Positions 44,444 to 53,400 of a DNA stretch of 64,000 nucleotides are shown in pieces. The notes under the pieces were generated by a model that saw only the letters and a program-made list of their open reading frames with translations, had not been told where the DNA came from and searched no databases. Position numbers and translations under genes: made by a program. Position 1 is the stretch's first letter. Each line of letters starts with the position of its first letter. Source of the stretch: Cytophagaceae bacterium (GTDB taxonomy: Bacteria; Bacteroidota; Bacteroidia; Flavobacteriales; Flavobacteriaceae); NCBI GenBank assembly GCA_002710685.1, contig PALD01000054.1:124001-188000 (forward strand), written 5' to 3'.

Positions 44444-47023
44444 TTACTCTCCCGTGGGCAGGGAAAAATGCAAGGATTCGTCTGGGGTATCCGGGAGCTC
44501 CTGGGGCTTTAACGTGCGCGTAAAGGTTTTCTGCACGCGCGTAGAAATCAAGAAATAGGGTATCCATATCGCGGCCCTTATACCCGAACCTAATATGGTG
44601 CCCATCAAGCTTGCGATTTCCTCACCGCTGTACAGTTCTGAATAGAGCGTGCTCACTAAAACAACATCGAGTATGTTAAAGACCAGTGGTGCCGCAAGAA
44701 AATATATCATTAACCTGGGCACGATGGTTCTTTGTTTAAAAAAAACAACGATTATAAATACAGAAAAGACCAGGTACATGGTATTGAAAGTAAGTTCAAG
44801 GGCGAGGATGATAATCATGGGGATATTGTCTGGATACATCGCATTTATCGTGGCCGCGTCAAAGAAGTTTTGACCTATGATGCCCGTAAAGACAATAAGT
44901 ATGGGTGACAGCACAAGGCCTATGGCAATAAGGATGAGCCATCCCCCTATGTCCAGGTGTTCTCCATGATTGGCTTTCGCCGGAAGGTCATAATTTTTAT
45001 ATAATAACATGCATAGAAAACCTGAAACAATCAATACGGCCATAAAAAGCAGGACCATGGGCCAACTCGTTGCACTAGATTTTTTTCCTGCCACATTGAG
45101 AAAAGAGGTGTTGTAGGTAAGTGCATAGGTCACATTATCCTGAATCTTCTTGTGTTCTGCAAGATAAGAAGCCACTTCTTCTGGGTCAATATGGTCCTGG
45201 AGGGATTTATAGGTGTGGGTGACCTCCAGTTTTGCATTTTTGTACTTAACGTCATAATCATACTTAAAACCGGGGTGCATGATTGCGTTGTGCCCATTCT
45301 CAATGTTCCATGCCCTGGGGGTGTAGATTACCATTTTCTGGACAATGTTTGTCGTGGGGTCTATATAATAGGGTGTCTTGCGGCCGGCTGATGCTGCCAC
45401 CGGAAATATATAAGACTCTAATACCAAGGGTTCAAAAGTAGATATCAGTGTGTTTCTTTCTTCTTCATAGGGCATCCATAAACTGTCTATGCGGTAGCTT
45501 TCACGTACCGTGAAGGAATTGTCGTCATCTCGTTTGTCAACGGTCTCAATATCTTCCAGTACTGAGATTGTGGGGTAGGCATTGCTATAAAATTCCAGGT
45601 AGGATTGCTGGATGTTCTGGTTGCTGTTGTTTGCAAATTCTGCCCGTTGATAGTCTGCAAAACGGCCCCGGTACGTAGTTTCTATCTCAAGATCTGCACC
45701 TCCACCTATGCTGTCAAGTTCATAGGTTTCCAGGATTTCAGTCTGGTATTGTTCTGGTTGTGGTAGATCTATCAATTTTTTGGCTGTGGCCAATACAAGT
45801 CCTTTTTTGTAATCAGGAAAAAACATCTCGCTGTAGGTGTTGCCCTGATTGCTCATTGTGGGGTCAACATAGATGGACTCTTTTCCTTGGTTTATCTGGA
45901 CAATGCAGTGGTTAAAAGAAAACGGCGAGGGCAGGTCATCCTCTATTACCTTGCCCATGATGGAGTGCACCAGTACAGGGCGGGCATCCACGCCCTGTGT
46001 TTTAAGCAGTTCTGCCAGCAGGAAGGACTTGTCCTTACAATCGCCAAAACGCCTTTCATACACATCCTTGGGGCTGCTGGGCCTAAAGCCGTTCATACCG
46101 TCCTCAAACCCCAGATAGCGCACCTCGTCCTGCACAAACCTGATGAGGTTTGTAATGGTCTCTTCTTGTGAAGCCCCTATAAAAGAAGCCGCTCTGTCCT
46201 TTAAGTACCCGCCCTCGGTACCATTGATTTTATAGAATTTACCATACTGTCTGGAAACCTCTTCCCAACTCTTAAACTGAGACACCTGGACCATGGGCGA
46301 ATTATCATACCAGTAAGGTGTGTTTGCCTCATAGATCAGGGGTTCAAGGTCCTTGAGGTGCCATTGATACAGCAAGAGGTTTCCCTTTTGCTCGATGGTG
46401 GGTTTGCTGGCGTTGTTGTATTCTTTGACCGTGGGCTTCTCATTCTCATCCACCAAGAGGGAAAAATGAAAATTATCAACGGGAATGTCATATTGAAACG
46501 ACATGGAAGATGCATATTTACCATCATGCACGGGGTTTGCCCCACTCAGGGAATAAGCATAGTCAATAATATCGCCTATGCGTATGTCGCTTAAGTGATT
46601 AAGCGCCGTGACTGAACCATTGTAAAGGTTTCTGTCAAGATCTGTTTCTCGTTGTATAACCTTAAAATCTGAAGGACTTAACCTTTTGACAACTTCCCCA
46701 TCTCTATAAATGTTAATGTGATGAAAAAACAGCTTTTGATATGAAGGGTCATAATTCACGCTCACATCGCTCATCTCCTCCACACCTTTTGAGTTCAGAA
46801 TCTTAAAGACAAAACGTTTATAAAACCCCTCATCTTCCAGGTTGTCTTGAAAGTCAGCAAGCAGATATTGATATCCCGTGGCATCAGGATTTTGCTTGAT
46901 GTTTTCAAAATCAAGATCCTGTACCTCCACCCAGCTGGGTTGTGGTCTTTGCTGTACTTGCTGAGCCGTGAGTTGGGAAAGTGAAAGAAGTAGAAAAGAG
47001 AGTAAAAAGTAAAAATTTCGCAT
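44444..47023 (-). CDS. DUF3857 / transglutaminase / DUF2569 membrane protein
   Basis: An 859-residue protein. A signal peptide (ending LTAQQ) leads to a DUF3857 domain (about 45-240) and a transglutaminase-like domain with catalytic C329 in RRFGDCKDKSFLLAELL, the histidine in SFNHCIVQI and the aspartate in IYVDPTMSN. After a beta-rich region and a transmembrane helix (about 640-665), the C-terminus is a DUF2569-like multi-helix membrane domain (GGWLILIAIGLVLSPI). DUF3857-transglutaminase proteins are common and uncharacterised in Bacteroidota. The start at 47023 is set by the signal peptide. Confidence 0.86.
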   Translation of the reverse strand: MRNFYFLLSFLLLSLSQLTAQQVQQRPQPSWVEVQDLDFENIKQNPDATGYQYLLADFQDNLEDEGFYKRFVFKILNSKGVEEMSDVSVNYDPSYQKLFFHHINIYRDGEVVKRLSPSDFKVIQRETDLDRNLYNGSVTALNHLSDIRIGDIIDYAYSLSGANPVHDGKYASSMSFQYDIPVDNFHFSLLVDENEKPTVKEYNNASKPTIEQKGNLLLYQWHLKDLEPLIYEANTPYWYDNSPMVQVSQFKSWEEVSRQYGKFYKINGTEGGYLKDRAASFIGASQEETITNLIRFVQDEVRYLGFEDGMNGFRPSSPKDVYERRFGDCKDKSFLLAELLKTQGVDARPVLVHSIMGKVIEDDLPSPFSFNHCIVQINQGKESIYVDPTMSNQGNTYSEMFFPDYKKGLVLATAKKLIDLPQPEQYQTEILETYELDSIGGGADLEIETTYRGRFADYQRAEFANNSNQNIQQSYLEFYSNAYPTISVLEDIETVDKRDDDNSFTVRESYRIDSLWMPYEEERNTLISTFEPLVLESYIFPVAASAGRKTPYYIDPTTNIVQKMVIYTPRAWNIENGHNAIMHPGFKYDYDVKYKNAKLEVTHTYKSLQDHIDPEEVASYLAEHKKIQDNVTYALTYNTSFLNVAGKKSSATSWPMVLLFMAVLIVSGFLCMLLYKNYDLPAKANHGEHLDIGGWLILIAIGLVLSPILIVFTGIIGQNFFDAATINAMYPDNIPMIIILALELTFNTMYLVFSVFIIVVFFKQRTIVPRLMIYFLAAPLVFNILDVVLVSTLYSELYSGEEIASLMGTILGSGIRAAIWIPYFLISTRVQKTFTRTLKPQELPDTPDESLHFSLPTGE
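44972..44987. repeat. dispersed palindrome copy (GGCTTTCGCCGGAAGG)
   Basis: Inside the DUF3857 gene, in the linker before the C-terminal membrane domain; encodes LPAKA. Confidence 0.6.
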
Positions 47024-47086
47024 ACAATAGGTTAAGAATCCAAATAAAAGGAAATCCCACATAAACTGCAAACGTAATTTACACCT

Positions 47087-48013
47087 TTAATATCCCCGCT
47101 TTCGCGAAACGATATTTTTCAAGTCCTCGCCCTTTTCCATCCGTGCGTAATTTTCTGCAACCTGAGAAGCCAGCGCCCGCGGCCTGCTGATGCTCGCCGT
47201 ATGCGGAGTCACAAAAACACCGGGATGACTCCAGAAAGGGTGTTCTTGAGGTAACGGTTCGGTTTTAAAAACGTCAAGGGTCGCGCCTTTGAGGTTGCCA
47301 TTTTCAATCGCCGGGATGAGGTCTTCTTCTTTAAGGTGACCACCACGGCCCACGTTGATGAGGTACGCATCTTCAGGAAGTTTTGAGAACAGGTCAGCAT
47401 TGAGAATATCCTGCGTATGCTTGTTGAGCGGTAAGAGACATATCAGGATTTGGCTTTGCGCCAAAAATCCATCCATCTCATCACTGGTGAAGCTTTGAAT
47501 GCCCAGTACATCTTTTCGCGAATGCGAATACCCGATGACATTAAAACCATTTTGCTGAAGCAATTTGCCCACATGTTGTCCCAGCGTTCCAAAACCTAAA
47601 ATTCCCACAGTCACATCTTGCGGTTGTGGATATTTATAGCGCTGCCAGTTTTTATCTGCCTGCTGGTTAAAAAAATCATTAAAATACCTGATGGCGCTTA
47701 GGCAGGCCGTCAAGACAAAAACGCCCATGTCCTCGGCAAGTTTGCTGTCAACGATTCTGGCTAGTGTGATTTCTTCGGCGATGCTATCGTCTTCCAAGAG
47801 ATGATCTGCACCGGCACCCATGGAGCTGATGGCCTTCAGGTTGGGGTATTCCGCGTAAGCGCCACGCGGGGCTTTCCACGAAAGTGCAAAGGTGATCTCG
47901 CTTTTGTCCTTCACGGTTTCTGGTGTGTATACCGGTATTTCTGGTGCTGTGTGGTTCAAAGCTTTTGACCAAGCAGTGTAATTGCTGTCGTCCCTGAGTA
48001 AGATAATTGCCAT
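47087..48013 (-). CDS. glyoxylate/hydroxypyruvate reductase A-like D-2-hydroxyacid dehydrogenase
   Basis: A 308-residue NAD(P)-dependent dehydrogenase: VGILGFGTLGQHVG nucleotide-binding motif, the substrate arginine in INVGRGGHLKEEDL, the catalytic glutamate in DVFKTEPLPQEHPFW, and the histidine in VTPHTASIS. The truncated catalytic domain resembles GhrA more than SerA. The start at 48013 (MAIILLRDD) is preferred. It follows metK on the same strand but is separated from it by a terminator hairpin. Confidence 0.9.
   Translation of the reverse strand: MAIILLRDDSNYTAWSKALNHTAPEIPVYTPETVKDKSEITFALSWKAPRGAYAEYPNLKAISSMGAGADHLLEDDSIAEEITLARIVDSKLAEDMGVFVLTACLSAIRYFNDFFNQQADKNWQRYKYPQPQDVTVGILGFGTLGQHVGKLLQQNGFNVIGYSHSRKDVLGIQSFTSDEMDGFLAQSQILICLLPLNKHTQDILNADLFSKLPEDAYLINVGRGGHLKEEDLIPAIENGNLKGATLDVFKTEPLPQEHPFWSHPGVFVTPHTASISRPRALASQVAENYARMEKGEDLKNIVSRKRGY
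47097..47111. repeat. dispersed palindrome copy (CGCTTTCGCGAAACG)
   Basis: Contains the exact core TTTCGCGAAA at the 3' end of the hydroxyacid dehydrogenase gene; encodes the C-terminal VSRKRG. Confidence 0.7.
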
Positions 48014-48023
48014 GTGTAATATT

Positions 48024-48047
48024 GAAAAACGCCGCAAAAGCGGCGTT
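48024..48047 (-). terminator. intrinsic terminator of metK
   Basis: The perfect 8-bp stem AACGCCGC / GCGGCGTT with a 4-base loop is followed on the minus strand by T5, just after the metK stop. Confidence 0.85.
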
Positions 48048-48050
48048 GAA

Positions 48051-49304
48051 TTATAGTTTGAACGTGTCTTTTATTTTGTCAACATAGTCAAGTTTCTCCC
48101 AGGTGAAAAGCTCAACTTCCTTCTCGATCCTGCCGCTGTACGGACTTTCAAAAACCTTGGTAATGGTCTGTGGGGACTTGCCCATGTGGCCATAAGCCGC
48201 AGTCTCGCGATATATGGGATTGCGCAGTTTTAGTCGGTTTTCAATGGCTGCAGGACGCAGGTCAAAGAGTTGGCGGACTTTAACGGCAATCTCACCATCA
48301 CTCAGGTCAACTTTATTTGTTCCATACGTTTCCACGAAAATTGACGTGGGTTCAACCACACCTATGGCATAAGAAACCTGAACCAAGGCCTCATCGCACA
48401 CGCCGGCAGCCACAAGGTTCTTGGCAATGTGCCGTGCCGCATACGCCGCAGAACGGTCAACCTTGCTGGGGTCTTTGCCTGAGAAAGCCCCGCCGCCATG
48501 AGCGCCCTTACCACCGTAGGTGTCCACGATGATTTTTCTGCCGGTAAGGCCGGCATCACCGTGCGGACCGCCAATCACGAATTTTCCTGTGGGGTTGATG
48601 TGGTAAATGATATCATCGTTAAAGAGTGCAGCAAGTTCTCCTGGCAGTGCGTTTTTAACACGTGGTATTAAAATCTTCACGATATCCTCCCGGATTTTTG
48701 CCAGCATTTTTTCATCCTCGTCAAACGGGTCATGCTGTGTTGATACGACGATGGCCACTATTTTTTGCGGTACGTTATCATCGCTATATTCAATGGTAAC
48801 TTGTGCTTTTGCATCTGGACGTAGATAGGTAATCTCGTCATTCTCACGGCGCAGTTTTGCAATCTCCAGCATGATACGGTGAGAAATGTCAAGTGCAAGC
48901 GGCATGTAGTTTTCGGTTTCTTTTGTGGCGTAGCCAAACATCATCCCTTGATCACCAGCACCTTGCTCTTCTTTTGTGGCACGGTCAACACCTTGATTGA
49001 TGTCTTGCGACTGCTCATGAATCAATGAAATAACACCACAGCTATCACCGCTGAACTGATACGCGCCCTGGGTATAGCCTATATCATTGATAACCCCTCG
49101 TGCGATGGTTTGCACGTCCACATAGGTATCGCTCTTTACCTCACCGGCAAGTACAACCTGCCCGGTGGTCACAAGGGTTTCACAAGCTACTTTTGACTCC
49201 GGGTCAAAAGCTAAAAAATTATCGAGAAGCGCGTCGCTAATCTGGTCTGCGATTTTGTCTGGGTGTCCTTCAGAAACACTTTCAGATGTAAATTGATAAG
49301 CCAT
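48051..49304 (-). CDS. metK: S-adenosylmethionine synthetase
   Basis: A 417-residue cytoplasmic enzyme making SAM from methionine and ATP. Signatures are [40 protein letters not shown], the P-loop-like [21 protein letters not shown] and [19 protein letters not shown]. It begins the methionine/sulfur region. Its ~140-base leader contains no recognisable SAM-I core, unlike the two riboswitches nearby. Confidence 0.97.
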   Translation of the reverse strand: MAYQFTSESVSEGHPDKIADQISDALLDNFLAFDPESKVACETLVTTGQVVLAGEVKSDTYVDVQTIARGVINDIGYTQGAYQFSGDSCGVISLIHEQSQDINQGVDRATKEEQGAGDQGMMFGYATKETENYMPLALDISHRIMLEIAKLRRENDEITYLRPDAKAQVTIEYSDDNVPQKIVAIVVSTQHDPFDEDEKMLAKIREDIVKILIPRVKNALPGELAALFNDDIIYHINPTGKFVIGGPHGDAGLTGRKIIVDTYGGKGAHGGGAFSGKDPSKVDRSAAYAARHIAKNLVAAGVCDEALVQVSYAIGVVEPTSIFVETYGTNKVDLSDGEIAVKVRQLFDLRPAAIENRLKLRNPIYRETAAYGHMGKSPQTITKVFESPYSGRIEKEVELFTWEKLDYVDKIKDTFKL

Positions 49305-49395
49305 TCAAGCCAATTTTTAAAATTCAAGAAAACGGGGCGATTTGACCTGTAAAGAACCAAAAAGGTAGAAGAAACTGCCTTTAGCATTTTTTAGC

Positions 49396-49408
49396 GGTCT
49401 TAAAGACC
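49396..49408 (-). promoter_or_regulatory. small hairpin in the metK leader
   Basis: The perfect inverted repeat GGTCTT-A-AAGACC lies in the metK leader about 90 bases before the ATG. It might be a regulatory or stability element; it has no T-tract and no riboswitch core that I recognise. Confidence 0.35.
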
Positions 49409-49448
49409 TAGAGGTTGCAATCAGTCAAATCTTTCCTCTTTTGCGGGG

Positions 49449-49456
49449 CAAATGTA
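49449..49456 (-). promoter_or_regulatory. Bacteroidota -7 promoter element (TACATTTG) of metK
   Basis: A perfect TAnnTTTG match on the minus strand, placing the transcript start near 49442 and giving a leader of about 140 bases before the metK ATG. Confidence 0.5.
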
Positions 49457-49539
49457 GGCATTTGCAGAATATTAAAAAACGGAAATCGGTTTCTTATGAA
49501 AATTTATGATTTGTGAATCAATTTGTGATTTACTTGTGA

Positions 49540-49857
49540 TTATTTTGACCGTTTAATCTTAACGGGATTTTGGCGGGTGTCAAATACGTCAACAATTTCA
49601 ATGCGACTTTTTATATCATTCAGCCAATAGATGATTTTATAATTTGAACAAATCAGATACCTGAAGTTTTCTTCTCGTGCGGTTAAAAGCTCCTCGATTT
49701 GCCCTAATTGAGGTTGAAATATCAATAATTTTGATTCAGAAATGATGCCGTTGATAATTTTCTTGGCAACCTGACTATTCGCTTTTTCTTTGTAATAGGC
49801 ATATATTTCGGCCAGTTGGTTTTTAGCAAACGCTGTCCAAAATACGTCTAGCTCCAT
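49540..49857 (-). CDS. RelE/ParE family toxin
   Basis: A 105-residue basic protein with the RelE/ParE pattern: WTAFAKNQLAEIYAYYKEKAN helix pair, IIYWLNDIKSRIEIVDVFDTRQNPVK strands at the C-terminus. Members cleave mRNA at the ribosome or poison gyrase; ParE-like is more likely from the helical N-terminus, but this is not certain. It overlaps the upstream antitoxin gene by 10 bases. Confidence 0.85.
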   Translation of the reverse strand: MELDVFWTAFAKNQLAEIYAYYKEKANSQVAKKIINGIISESKLLIFQPQLGQIEELLTAREENFRYLICSNYKIIYWLNDIKSRIEIVDVFDTRQNPVKIKRSK

Positions 49858-50090
49858 GAGTCTATTTCTTTCTCAAGGGCTTTTGTAGAAATCATATTGT
49901 CTTGCTTAGCGTCATGCATAGATGCATCAATTCTTGCATTAAACTCTTCTTCTGTCATTGGATCAAACTTCTTGCTGTCAAGGTTTTTTCGCTCAACATT
50001 AAGAATTTTTTCAAGCTGCAGGATTACATCTTCCTGTTGTACTTTCAGGAATTCTTTGATCAATTCTAATTTTCGGGTTTGTAAATCCAT
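49848..50090 (-). CDS. antitoxin of the RelE/ParE system
   Basis: An 80-residue acidic, predicted helical protein upstream of and overlapping the toxin, the usual antitoxin order. It begins MDLQTRKLELIKEFLKVQQED and contains PMTEEEFNARIDASMHDA. Such short helical antitoxins are frequent partners of ParE in Bacteroidota. The start at 50090 is preferred; a longer frame to 50156 adds a non-conserved stretch overlapping a palindrome. No clear DNA-binding fold is visible. Confidence 0.78.
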   Translation of the reverse strand: MDLQTRKLELIKEFLKVQQEDVILQLEKILNVERKNLDSKKFDPMTEEEFNARIDASMHDAKQDNMISTKALEKEIDSWS

Positions 50091-50141
50091 CGTTCTAGCT
50101 TTCTCTTTATCAAAGATAACAATTAATAACGTGTTTGTTAT

Positions 50142-50157
50142 TTTGGCTACAGCCAAA
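50142..50157. repeat. TTGGC-type palindrome (TTTGGCTACAGCCAAA)
   Basis: Seven-base arms in the gap upstream of the antitoxin gene. Confidence 0.55.
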
Positions 50158-50245
50158 TAAGGATTCTTGAAAACCCAAGGTCAAAAAGTAAAATTGCAAT
50201 ATTACTTTTTCACGACATTGGGCATTCAATCTCCTCACAAAAAGC

Positions 50246-50277
50246 TTGCATATTCTAAAAACGTTTTGCAATCTTTG
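50246..50277 (+). promoter_or_regulatory. promoter of the metX-thrA fusion gene
   Basis: A TTG (50246-50248) is followed after 21 bases by AATCTTTG (50270-50277), one mismatch from TAnnTTTG. Transcription would start near 50284, just upstream of the SAM-I riboswitch. Apart from this promoter, the riboswitch and a palindrome at 50142-50157, the 395-base gap between the antitoxin and metX shows nothing else. Confidence 0.5.
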
Positions 50278-50309
50278 CACGCACTACGTTCAGCAATTTA
50301 CTGAAAACT

Positions 50310-50410
50310 GTTATCAAGAAAGGCGGAGGGAATAGACCCTATGAAGCCTTAGCAACCCTCCTCCCGGAGAAGGTGCTACATTCTATCCCGCACGTGCGGG
50401 AATAGATAAC
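50310..50410 (+). ncRNA. SAM-I (S-box) riboswitch upstream of metX-thrA
   Basis: The aptamer has the S-box core: P1 strands GTTATC (50310-50315) and GATAAC (50405-50410), then AAGAAAGGCGGAGGGAATAGACCC, TGAAGCCTTAGCAACC and AAGGTGCTACATTCTATC, with a P4 hairpin CCCGCACGTGCGGG. These are the conserved SAM-binding and kink-turn segments. A purine-rich/pyrimidine-rich pair (50411-50428) followed by CTTTTTG could act as an expression platform. In known examples bound SAM switches the downstream methionine gene off. Confidence 0.93.
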
Positions 50411-50485
50411 GAGAAGGAATTTTCCTCATGTCTTTTTGTAACGGTTTTTAATTTTTTTCGCCATTGAGCGAACAAGAAATTTTAT

Positions 50486-53400
50486 ATGTTACAAAAACTC
50501 GAAATACACGATTACACCACATTTTCTGGCTATACTTTAGAGTTGCCATTAAGCTATGAGACCTTTGGGCAACCCTTAGGCAAAGCCCCCGTGATTCTTG
50601 TGAATCATGCCCTTACGGGAAATTCGCACGTCTCTGGTGATGGCGGCTGGTGGACTGATTTAATCGGCCCCGGAAAATGTATCGATACTACAAAAAACAC
50701 GGTGATTTCCTTTAACATACCCGGCAATGGTTATGACGGATTCCTCATCGAGAATTTTAAAGAATTCACTGCGCGTGATGTTGCGGCAATTTTTTTACAA
50801 GGCCTTGAAAAACTGGGCGTAGATGAGCTTTTTGCCATTATCGGCGGTTCGCTGGGTGGCGGTATCGCTTGGGAAATGGTCGCAATGAACCCAAAAATCA
50901 CAAAGCATCTTATACCTGTAGCTTCAGACTGGAAATCAACAGACTGGTTGATTGCTAACTGCCAGATTCAGGAGCAGATTTTGAATAATAGTTCGCAGCC
51001 GGTGCATGATGCGCGCATGCACGCGATGTTATGTTACCGCACGCCAGAGTCGTTCAAGAAAAAATTTGGTAGAAGCCAAAACGAAGAACTCCAACTTTTT
51101 AATGTTGAGAGTTGGCTAGACCATCACGGCAACAAATTAAAAGACCGTTTTCAATTGTCTGCTTACAAATTGATGAATCAACTTTTGCGTACGATTGACG
51201 TTACCCGCAGTCGCGAAAGTTTTAACGAAGTGCTTGAGCAGGTGGACGCAAATATTCACATCATAGGTGTGGATAGCGACCTGTTTTTTACGCCTGTTGA
51301 AAACCGTGAAACGTACAAGCAACTTGCTCAGGTAAAGAGTAAAGTGACTTATGGTGAGATTACTAGCGAGCACGGTCACGATGCGTTTTTGATAGAATTT
51401 GAGCAGCTTGAAAAATTGTTGCAACCCGTTTTTCAGGGTGATGATAGAGGGATTAAAGTGCTGAAATTTGGCGGTAAATCCTTGAGTAATGGTCAAGGCT
51501 TAGATACCGTGGTAAAAATCATTCAAGATAAAGTCGCTCATGGCGAAAGAATCGCTGTTGTGCTTTCTGCGCGTGGTGGCGCTACTGATGAACTAGAAGC
51601 GATTCTAGAAGCGGCGGCATCTAATCAAGAATATCAGCATCAATTTGAAGCGTTTAAAAAATATCAGCAAGAAGGTTTTGATGTTGATTTAACCGAAGAA
51701 TTTGAGCAACTGCAACGCCTGTTTGAAGGTGTCGCTTTACTAGGCGATTACAGCACGCGAGTAAAAGATGAGATTCTTTCGTATGGCGAAGTCATTTCGG
51801 TAAAAGCTGTGACGCATTTATTACAGCAAAAAGGCGTGAATGCACAATTTGCTGATTCGCGTAAGCTGATAAAAACAAATGATGTTTTTGGTAATGCGCA
51901 GCCTATTGACAAGCTGAGCAAAGAAAATGTAGTAAGACATTTTGCAGAGCACAACGGCGACACCGTGAATATTATGACCGGTTTTATAGGTAGTAATTCT
52001 AAAGGACAAACCACAACGCTGGGGCGTAACGGTAGCAATTATTCTGCGGCGCTTCTTGCAAATTATCTGGATGCGGCAGAGTTACAAAACTATACCCACG
52101 TTGACGGAATTTACACCGCAAATCCAGAGCTTGTTGCTGATGCGCAAAAGATTGAAAAACTTAGCTATAGCGAAGCAAATGAGTTGGCGAATTTTGGGAC
52201 TTCTATTTTGCATGCGAAGACAATCATTCCGCTGATTGAGAAGAATATTCCGCTACGTATTTTAAATACATTCAACGCTGGCGATAAGGGAACATTGATC
52301 ACCGCAAATGAACCAGAAGACGGCATCAGGTCGCTTTCGGTTTTAAATGATATGGCGCTTATCAACCTCGAGGGCCGCGGACTTCTGGGCAAAGTGGGAG
52401 TTGATGCGCGAATCTTCCGTGCGCTGGGCAACAGCGGCATTAGCGTGAGCATTATTTCGCAAGGTTCGTCAGAGCGTGGTATTGGTCTTGTGGTGAGTCT
52501 TAAAGAAGCTCAAAAAGCGGTAAAAGCGCTTCAATTTGAGTTTGAAAGTGATTACCAAAATCAAGACGTAAATAACATAGATATTATTGATGAAGTTTCG
52601 GTGATTAGCATTGTGGGGCAGGATTTGAGCAGTTTTCATAAGCCGTATAGCGAACTTATCAAAAACGGAATTGTACCGCTACTTTTTAACAACACGGTGA
52701 CCGGTAAAAACGTGAGTGTCGTGGTGCGCAAGAATCAGTTGCACAAAGCGCTTAACGTGATGCACGGTGAGATTTTTGGGATTTCTAAGAAAATCAATAT
52801 CGCCATTTTCGGTAAAGGAACTGTGGGCGGCACGCTCATTGACCAGATTTTGGCTTCCGCCAAAAGTATCGAGGAAAGAAAAAGCATTAAGCTGAACATT
52901 TTTGCGATAGCAAACAGTAAAAGCGTCTTGCTTAACCGCGACGGCGCTACTGAAAATTGGGCGACAGATTTAGAAAATGTAACCCAACTAGGCGGCGTTG
53001 ATGAGGCAATCGCTTTCGCGAAAGCGAATCACCTAGCAAATCTTGTGGCGGTGGATAACACGGCGAGCTCAGCGTTTATCGAGAATTATACGAAGTTGGC
53101 TAAAAACGGTTTTGACCTGGTTTCTTCAAACAAAATCGCAAATACCGTTGGTTTTGATTTTTATCAAAACCTGCGCGATGTTCTTGAGAAAAACCAGAAG
53201 CAATATTTATATGAAACCAATGTAGGCGCAGGATTGCCGCTGATTGATACCATTAGATTACTGCATCTTTCTGGAGATAATATCACGAGAATTAAAGGTG
53301 TTTTCTCTGGTTCGTTGAGTTATTTGTTTAACACATTCTCGGTGAATGATAAAGCGTTTTCTGATGTGCTTCAGGAAGCCATTGATGCCGGATTTACAGA

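Noticed and set aside
49305..49442. SAM riboswitch ahead of metK
   Set aside because: None of the S-box core segments found at 50.3 and 63.5 kb occurs in this leader; another class cannot be judged by eye.
50142..50157. Terminator or antitoxin operator
   Set aside because: No T-tract follows on either strand and the sequence belongs to the TTGGC-type palindrome family; an operator role is possible but not supported.
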